DNA of 10,965 nucleotides, taken from Helicobacteraceae bacterium (GTDB lineage Bacteria; Campylobacterota; Campylobacteria; Campylobacterales; Sulfurimonadaceae). Both the position numbers and the translations under genes were made by a program. Where the stretch lies: assembly GCA_030642185.1 (NCBI GenBank), contig DAOWOG010000013.1, positions 1 to 10,965 of the forward strand. The letters are read 5' to 3'. The notes below the pieces were generated by a model that made no database searches, was not told the DNA's origin, and saw nothing but the letters and a program-made list of their open reading frames with translations. The first letter of the stretch is position 1, and each line of letters starts with the position of its first letter. Shown here one piece after another: positions 6,102-10,965 of the stretch.

Positions 6102-8084
6102 TTGCACTATAATCCTCATGAAATCGAACAGAAATGGCAGCACTTCTGGGAAGAAAACAGAAGTTTTGAACCTTTTGATGATCTTGAGAAGGAGAAGAAA
6201 TATATTTTAAGTATGTTTCCGTTTCCAAGCGGACGTCTGCATATGGGCCATGTCCGCAACTACAGTATCGGTGATGCCTTTGCCCGTTATTATCGTCAAC
6301 AGGGTAAAAATGTTCTGCACCCCATCGGCTGGGACAGTTTTGGTATGCCGGCAGAAAATGCTGCAATCAAAAACGGATCACACCCGAAGAAGTGGACCTA
6401 CGAAAATATCGACTATATGCGTAAAGAACTCTCTGCTTTGGGACTTTCATTTTCAAAAGAGCGTGAATTTGCTACGAGTGATCCGCTCTATACCAGATTT
6501 GAGCAGGCTTTTATTATCGAGATGTTTGAAAAAGGACTTCTCTACCGCAAACAGGGCTTTTTAAACTGGTGCCCGCATGATCAGACGGTACTGGCGAATG
6601 AACAGGTGGTTGACGGCTGCTGCTGGCGATGTGATACTCCGATTGTCAAAAAAGAGATGTATCAGTACTATTTGAAGATCTCTGATTATTCAGAGCAGCT
6701 TATAGGCGATCTGAAACTGCTTGAGAAGGGGTGGCCGAAACAGGTGCTGACCATGCAGGAGAACTGGATCGGCAAATCGACAGGCCTGGAATTCACGCTT
6801 CACTTTGATCTTGACAGCAAAGAGAAACTCTCTCTGATTCATGAAGGATTTGAAGTATTTACAACACGTCCGGATACTATTTACGGTGTTTCATATACCG
6901 CTTTGGCACCGGAACATGAGATCGTTACCTATATGCTGGAAAACAGTCTTTTGGACGATAACTCCGCAGCTAAAATCAAAGCTATGAAAAATGCTTCGTC
7001 TATCGATCGCCAGAAAACAAAAGAGGGCGTTGCTCTGGGTCTTAATGTGATTCACCCGTTAACGGGGAAATCGATCCCGGTGTGGGTGGCCAATTTTGTT
7101 TTGATGGATTACGGATCGGGTGCGGTTATGGCAGTACCGGCGCATGATGACAGGGATTTTGATTTTGCCGGACAGTATGGCCTTGAGATCACAACGGTCA
7201 TTAAACCGAGAGAGGGTGAAGCAGAAGCAGCCAAGGCATTTACGGATGCAGGTGTGCTGACGGATTCGGAGACGTTCAGCGGTATGGATTCAAAAACGGC
7301 ACAGGCAGCGATAATGGATCACTTTGAAGCCGAAGGAATCGGCAAGAAGGTCATTAATTTTCGTCTGAAAGACTGGGGAATCTCACGTCAGCGCTACTGG
7401 GGTGCACCGATTCCGTTTATCCACTGTAAAAAGTGCGGTATCGTTCCCGAAGCTGCAGAGAATCTGCCGGTGACCCTGCCGGATGATATCGAAATAACGG
7501 GAGAAGGCAATCCGCTGGATCATCATCCGACATGGAAGTACTGCAGCTGTCCGAAATGCGGCGGTGAAGCCGTTCGCGAAACAGATACCCTCGATACTTT
7601 TGTGCAGTCATCCTGGTATTTTCTGCGTTATACTGCCTCCAGAGAGGTACAGAAAAATGCGGCATTCAGTTCCAAAGAACTTGATTACTGGATGAATGTC
7701 GATCACTATATCGGCGGGATTGAACACGCCATTTTACACCTGCTCTACAGCCGATTTTTTACAAAGGCACTGCGCGATATGGGACATATCAATGTTGATG
7801 AGCCGTTCGATCAGCTTTTGACACAGGGGATGGTGCTTAAAGACGGAACCAAGATGAGCAAGTCCAAAGGCAACACGGTCGATCCGGATGCATTGATCGA
7901 AAAATACGGTGCCGATACTGCCAGACTCTTTATCTTGTTTGCTGCACCGCCTACGCAGGAGCTGGAATGGAATGATTACGCGGTGGAGGGTGCCTATCGT
8001 TTTCTCAAACGCCTGAGTGAACGCTCAGAACATGCTTATACGACAACCTCTCTGCCGGAGATCGAACATGCTGCATTGAACTAA
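6102..8084 (+). CDS. leuS: Leucyl-tRNA synthetase, catalytic and editing portion, ending at an in-frame TAA
   Basis: The enzyme charges tRNA-Leu with leucine in the cytosol. This part encodes 660 residues from TTG 6102. It carries the class I HMGH signature at 47-50 after FPFPSGRL, a first Cys cluster (Cys157, Cys173, Cys174, Cys177), and the CP1 editing domain with TTRPDT at 254-259 and AHDDRD at 347-352. A second zinc-type cluster follows (CKKC 442-445, CPKC 483-486), then the KMSKS loop at 584-588. The helical anticodon-binding domain begins after [13 protein letters not shown] and breaks off at residue 660 (AALN) because of TAA at 8082-8084. As it stands the product lacks most of the tRNA-binding half-domain and the C-terminal domain, and is unlikely to be a functional synthetase. 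The remainder continues in the same frame at 8085-8549. Confidence 0.9.
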   Translation: MHYNPHEIEQKWQHFWEENRSFEPFDDLEKEKKYILSMFPFPSGRLHMGHVRNYSIGDAFARYYRQQGKNVLHPIGWDSFGMPAENAAIKNGSHPKKWTYENIDYMRKELSALGLSFSKEREFATSDPLYTRFEQAFIIEMFEKGLLYRKQGFLNWCPHDQTVLANEQVVDGCCWRCDTPIVKKEMYQYYLKISDYSEQLIGDLKLLEKGWPKQVLTMQENWIGKSTGLEFTLHFDLDSKEKLSLIHEGFEVFTTRPDTIYGVSYTALAPEHEIVTYMLENSLLDDNSAAKIKAMKNASSIDRQKTKEGVALGLNVIHPLTGKSIPVWVANFVLMDYGSGAVMAVPAHDDRDFDFAGQYGLEITTVIKPREGEAEAAKAFTDAGVLTDSETFSGMDSKTAQAAIMDHFEAEGIGKKVINFRLKDWGISRQRYWGAPIPFIHCKKCGIVPEAAENLPVTLPDDIEITGEGNPLDHHPTWKYCSCPKCGGEAVRETDTLDTFVQSSWYFLRYTASREVQKNAAFSSKELDYWMNVDHYIGGIEHAILHLLYSRFFTKALRDMGHINVDEPFDQLLTQGMVLKDGTKMSKSKGNTVDPDALIEKYGADTARLFILFAAPPTQELEWNDYAVEGAYRFLKRLSERSEHAYTTTSLPEIEHAALN

Positions 8085-8549
8085 GAGGAGAAGGCTGCAC
8101 GTAAAAAAGTCTATGAGGCACTTAAACGTGCGCATGAGGTCTTTGATGAACGCTACACTTTCAATACGATGATCGCAGGTGCTATGGAAGCGATGAATGC
8201 ACTCAATGAACAGAAAAACAGTGATGTCTGGACAGAGGGATACTGGATACTGCTGAGTATACTTGAACCGATCGTACCGCATATCTGCTGGGAGTTGAGC
8301 AGCGCACTGTTTGAACGAAAAAACCTGTCACCGATCCCTCTTAAAGAAGAGGTTTTCAGCGTTGATTCGATGACACTGGGTGTTGCAGTTAACGGTAAAC
8401 GCCGTTCGGAAATTGAAGTAGGTGTCAACGATGACAAGGATGCGATTATTGCTCAGGCAAAAGAGGCCATTGCCAAATGGCTCGAGGGAAAAACGATTGT
8501 CAAAGAGATCGTGGTTCCCAAAAAACTGGTCAATATCGTTGTGAAGTAG
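8085..8549 (+). CDS. leuS: Leucyl-tRNA synthetase, C-terminal portion after the in-frame stop (anticodon-binding and C-terminal domains)
   Basis: The 154 codons after the TAA remain in the leuS frame and stay clearly homologous to the enzyme. [17 protein letters not shown] and [16 protein letters not shown] are the conserved helices of the anticodon-binding domain. [11 protein letters not shown], then [21 protein letters not shown] near the end, match the C-terminal tRNA-elbow-binding domain. The first in-frame ATG is at 8169, which would make a 126-residue fragment lacking the first helix. It has no Shine-Dalgarno in front. The purine run GAGGAGAAGG just after the stop resembles one, but no in-frame ATG, GTG or TTG lies within reach. 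Independent translation is therefore doubtful. TAG at 8547-8549 ends the frame 25 bases before lptE. Confidence 0.75.
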   Translation, partial: EEKAARKKVYEALKRAHEVFDERYTFNTMIAGAMEAMNALNEQKNSDVWTEGYWILLSILEPIVPHICWELSSALFERKNLSPIPLKEEVFSVDSMTLGVAVNGKRRSEIEVGVNDDKDAIIAQAKEAIAKWLEGKTIVKEIVVPKKLVNIVVK

Positions 8550-8574
8550 GTATTTTGGTGTTGGGTTTGAAAGG

Positions 8575-9105
8575 GTGGTGAATTTGTATAAGATATTGAC
8601 ATTATTCATTATTAATTATTCACTGTTCATTGTATTGACGGGCTGCGGCTATAAACCCAGCAGCCACTATGCTAAAGTGGTCATGAAAGGAACGGTCAGT
8701 ACCGAGATCGTGATCTCAATGCAGGATCCTGAAAGTACCGTCTTGATCAAAGATATCATCAACCGTGCGGTCATCGTTCGGTTTCAGTCCTCTCTGCGCA
8801 GCCGTGACCAGGCAGAGACGCATCTGAAAATTTCACTTGATGATGTTATTTTTATCCCTATGAAATATGATGTCAACGGGTATATCGTCAATTATCGTGC
8901 ACGTACGATGTTGACTATATGGCGCACGACTGATCAGAAAAGTAAAACATACAAGGCATCGGGAACCTATGATTTTAATATCGAACCCAGTGCCATCATC
9001 TCCGACTTCGCCCGTTTGGAAGCGATCAAGGTCGGTTCACAGAAGGCACTCGACAGTTTTGTAGCGCAGGTAGCGGCCGAGGGTATGCGCGAAACAAAAA
9101 AATAG
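8575..9105 (+). CDS. lptE: LPS-assembly lipoprotein LptE
   Basis: LptE is the outer-membrane lipoprotein that plugs the LptD barrel and helps insert lipopolysaccharide. The 176-residue product starts with a lipoprotein signal: VNLYK, a hydrophobic core, and lipobox LTGC with the acylated cysteine at residue 24. GYKPSSHYA follows, like other members. The mature part is a small mixed alpha/beta domain with DIINRAVIVRF and YIVNYRARTMLTIWR, typical of the Campylobacterota LptE group. Sequence conservation in this family is low, so part of the call rests on its place between leuS and folC. The start is uncertain. GTG at 8575 is given, but GTG 8578 and TTG 8584 are in frame, and TTG 8584 has the best spacing (nine bases) to AAAGG at 8570-8574. 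The hydrophobic core is encoded by a skewed AT-rich tract. Confidence 0.8.
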   Translation: MVNLYKILTLFIINYSLFIVLTGCGYKPSSHYAKVVMKGTVSTEIVISMQDPESTVLIKDIINRAVIVRFQSSLRSRDQAETHLKISLDDVIFIPMKYDVNGYIVNYRARTMLTIWRTTDQKSKTYKASGTYDFNIEPSAIISDFARLEAIKVGSQKALDSFVAQVAAEGMRETKK

Positions 9106-9117
9106 AAGTATGACTGC

Positions 9118-10278
9118 GTGAACTTTCTGGAATTTTTGCAAAACAAACCGCTCTATTATGATGAGATCGATCTCGAACGGATGCCCAGGGCCTATAAAGC
9201 GATAGAAGCGTCACTTCAACTTCCGCGTATCGTTCATGTTGTCGGTACCAACGGGAAAGGGACCACCGGCCGTTTTCTTGCCTCTGCACTGCTCAAAAGC
9301 GGAATGAATACCGGTCATTACACTTCACCGCATATTTTGAAATTCAATGAACGTATCTGGATCAATGGAAGCAATGCTGCAGACAGCGTACTTCAGCAGG
9401 CCCATGAACGTCTTTATGGACTAGTGGGATCAGAAATATCTGAAACACTCAGTTATTTTGAATATACGACCCTGATGGCGATGATCGCATTTGAGCAGTG
9501 TGATATTGTTGTGTTGGAAGCCGGACTCGGCGGTGAGTTTGATGCCACCAATGTGTTTGCGAAAGCGCTTTCGCTTTTTACACCGATCGATTTTGATCAT
9601 CAGGCTTTTTTAGGTGAAAGTATCGAGGAGATCGCATCGACTAAACTGCGTTCGATGGCAAAAACCGCCATTATAGGTGAGCAGCCGCATAAAGAGGTAC
9701 TGTATCTGTTTGAAAAAATCGGCCATGACAAGAAGAGTGAAACTTACCGATTTGCTGATCTATTGAGTGACAATGATATAATGATGGTTAAAGAGATCGC
9801 ACAAAAGCAGGCGTTACCCGCTTATCTCGAACAAAACCTGATGCTCTCTATAGCGGCGTTGAAAACACTGGATATTGCTTATAACATTGAAAGTTTTGAT
9901 GAAAAGCCGATGTTCGGGCGTTTAAGCAGAGTCAGTGATACGGTTTATCTTGATGTCGGCCATAATGTTCTTGCCGCAAAAGCGATCGCATCATCGCTCA
10001 AGGATCAGCGTTTGATATTGGTCTATAACAGCTACAAGGATAAAGAGGTGCCGGCTATCTTGAGTACGCTCAAACCGATTATCGAGTCGGTAGAGATTAT
10101 AGAAGTCGATGATGCGCGTATCGAGAAACGCGAAAACCTTGAATCAGTACTGCAAGCGCTTGAGATAAGTTATAAGCAGTTTGAAAAAATTGAAAAAGAG
10201 AAACAGTATCTTGTTTTCGGCTCCTTCAGTGTGGCCGAAGCATTTTTAAAACACCACCATTATCATATAAAAGAGTAA
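9118..10278 (+). CDS. folC: Folylpolyglutamate synthase / dihydrofolate synthase (FolC)
   Basis: FolC is a cytosolic Mur-ligase-family enzyme. It adds glutamate to dihydropteroate to make dihydrofolate and extends folate polyglutamate tails. The 386-residue product shows the N-terminal element PLYYDEIDLERMPRAY, the ATP-binding P-loop VVGTNGKGTTGR at 41-52, and HYTSPHI at 67-73. The Mur-type metal/ATP site is EAGLGGEFDATN at 134-145, followed by DFDHQAFLGES at 158-168. The linker to the C-terminal domain contains GRLSRV, and DVGHN lies at 279-283. Length is slightly short against E. coli (422) but usual for this phylum. The start is GTG 9118, with AGAAG nine bases ahead. An ATG at 9110 in another frame runs straight into a stop. 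The gene follows lptE by 12 bases and ends one base before mfd, so it is in an operon with both. Confidence 0.92.
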   Translation: MNFLEFLQNKPLYYDEIDLERMPRAYKAIEASLQLPRIVHVVGTNGKGTTGRFLASALLKSGMNTGHYTSPHILKFNERIWINGSNAADSVLQQAHERLYGLVGSEISETLSYFEYTTLMAMIAFEQCDIVVLEAGLGGEFDATNVFAKALSLFTPIDFDHQAFLGESIEEIASTKLRSMAKTAIIGEQPHKEVLYLFEKIGHDKKSETYRFADLLSDNDIMMVKEIAQKQALPAYLEQNLMLSIAALKTLDIAYNIESFDEKPMFGRLSRVSDTVYLDVGHNVLAAKAIASSLKDQRLILVYNSYKDKEVPAILSTLKPIIESVEIIEVDDARIEKRENLESVLQALEISYKQFEKIEKEKQYLVFGSFSVAEAFLKHHHYHIKE

Positions 10279-10279
10279 C

Positions 10280-10965
10280 ATGCCCCAAAGCCGTCTATAT
10301 GAGTATTTTAAAACCCATCCGAAAGAGCCACTGGATATTTTAATCACGGAGGATGCCAAAGAAGCTGCCGAACTTGCGGATGTCTGTCGTTATTTTGAAC
10401 GGGAATATCTTGTTTTTCCGGATTTAAGAGCTGCCTACCTGGATGATCTCCGTCCGTTTAAAGAGGAGTTGCAGCAGCTCTTCGGTGCGCTTCGTACCTA
10501 TGACAGCGCTTCTGTCAAACCGCTGGTTATCTCCCCGCTGAAAACCCTTCTTTTTGATCTGCCGAAAACGAAACTCCTTGACACACGCAGGCTTGACTTT
10601 GCGGACCGGATCGACTTGGGTGCTTTTAAGGAGCAGATGCTGCATTGGGGTTACACTTTTGTGGATATGGTCCAGGTGGAAGGGGAGATTTCCTTTCGCG
10701 GTGATATCATCGATATTTTTATCCCCAATACGCCTCAACCTTACAGGATTTCACTCTTTGATGATGAGGTTGAAGAGATCAAGTTGTTTGACCTTGAGAC
10801 GCAGCGGACAGATGCGCAGGAGTTGGACTCCATAGTGATCTGCAGTGCTTTCTTTTCCTTTGACAGCGTAACCTACGATGCAGTCAGCAGCCGTGTTCAA
10901 AATTCGCAAAGTGACAGTTTTATCAAAGACATCGCCTCGCTGGGCCTTTGGTATCTGCAAGAAGA
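10280..10965 (+). CDS. mfd: Transcription-repair coupling factor Mfd, N-terminal part
   Basis: Mfd removes RNA polymerase stalled at DNA lesions and recruits UvrA for excision repair. Only the first 228 codons lie in the window; the full protein is usually about 1,000 residues or more, so the helicase motifs and polymerase-binding domain are beyond the edge. What is visible matches the UvrB-like N-terminal domains: SRLYEYFKTHP at the start, a Rossmann-like ILITEDAKEAAELA, and then the diagnostic WGYTFVDMVQVEGEISFRGD with GDIIDIF at 141-147. RISLFDDEVEEIKLFDLETQ follows, matching the conserved FDDEIE...FDPETQRS region of Mfd. UvrB shares these motifs but usually begins with a Walker A motif in its first 50 residues, absent here. 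ATG 10280 is one base after the folC TAA, with AAAAGAG before it. Confidence 0.9.
   Translation, partial: MPQSRLYEYFKTHPKEPLDILITEDAKEAAELADVCRYFEREYLVFPDLRAAYLDDLRPFKEELQQLFGALRTYDSASVKPLVISPLKTLLFDLPKTKLLDTRRLDFADRIDLGAFKEQMLHWGYTFVDMVQVEGEISFRGDIIDIFIPNTPQPYRISLFDDEVEEIKLFDLETQRTDAQELDSIVICSAFFSFDSVTYDAVSSRVQNSQSDSFIKDIASLGLWYLQE

Larger units (their letters stand above)
6102..8549 (+). pseudogene. leuS: Whole leuS locus: full-length leucyl-tRNA synthetase frame broken by one stop codon
   Basis: Reading 6102-8549 in a single frame gives 815 residue positions, with TAA at codon 661 and TAG at the true end. That is close to the usual length of about 800-820 for the enzyme in this phylum. 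No base is gained or lost, and the sequence is family-like right up to and right after the stop. A one-base change from AAA (Lys), CAA (Gln) or GAA (Glu) would account for it. Lysine would read [11 protein letters not shown], a natural run, but this is a guess. Since leuS is normally single-copy and essential, a base-call or assembly error or a very recent mutation is more likely than an old pseudogene. The other genes here use TAA as a real stop, which argues against a changed code. Confidence 0.8.

Noticed and set aside
8082..8084. TAA reassigned as a sense codon, or a selenocysteine or pyrrolysine site
   Set aside because: lnt, yajC, secD, secF, the small membrane gene and folC all end in TAA where homologues end. 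Selenocysteine uses TGA and pyrrolysine TAG.
8040..8110. Frameshift as the cause of the leuS break
   Set aside because: The conserved protein sequence before and after the stop is in the same frame, so no base is inserted or deleted.
8025..8609. Minus-strand frames across the end of leuS
   Set aside because: They are antisense to conserved leuS C-terminal sequence, lack start signals and have no recognisable domain.
1..10965. Mobile element, phage, CRISPR array, tRNA or riboswitch
   Set aside because: I saw no transposase or integrase, no spaced direct repeats, no tRNA cloverleaf and no known riboswitch layout. The gaps between genes are too short for most of these.

Overview
The window looks like a chromosomal housekeeping region from a Campylobacterota (formerly Epsilonproteobacteria) bacterium. 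The protein sequences and the order lnt, yajC, secD, secF, leuS, lptE, folC, mfd match what I recall of Campylobacter jejuni (about Cj1095 down to Cj1085c). GC content is moderate, near 45% by eye, which fits free-living sulfur-oxidising members such as Sulfuricurvum or Sulfurovum better than host-associated Campylobacter or Helicobacter. The genus is inference only. I see no mobile element, phage gene, CRISPR array, tRNA or rRNA.

Left arm, minus strand. Reading leftward from 2754 come lnt (lipoprotein N-acyltransferase), a 53-residue zinc-ribbon protein (1448 to 1287) and bioA (biotin synthesis), whose last few codons lie beyond the left edge. The small gene has its own extended -10 promoter and probably forms a two-gene operon with bioA.

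Right arm, plus strand. From a divergent promoter region at about 2755-2858 run yajC, secD and secF, overlapping or abutting. They encode the membrane complex that assists Sec protein export. A 112-residue four-helix membrane protein of unknown function follows. After a hairpin come leuS, lptE (lipoprotein of the LPS translocon), folC and the first 228 codons of mfd (transcription-repair coupling factor).

There is a functional thread through envelope biogenesis. SecDF-YajC helps export lipoproteins, Lnt completes their acylation, and LptE is such a lipoprotein. The other genes are general metabolism, translation and repair.

The main anomaly is leuS. A single TAA at 8082-8084 interrupts an otherwise intact 815-codon leucyl-tRNA synthetase frame, cutting off the anticodon-binding and C-terminal domains of an enzyme expected to be essential. 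It may be a sequence error, a real nonsense mutation, or a suppressed or read-through stop. I found no convincing undescribed multi-gene system. The least-described items are the zinc-ribbon protein beside bioA and the small membrane protein between secF and leuS.
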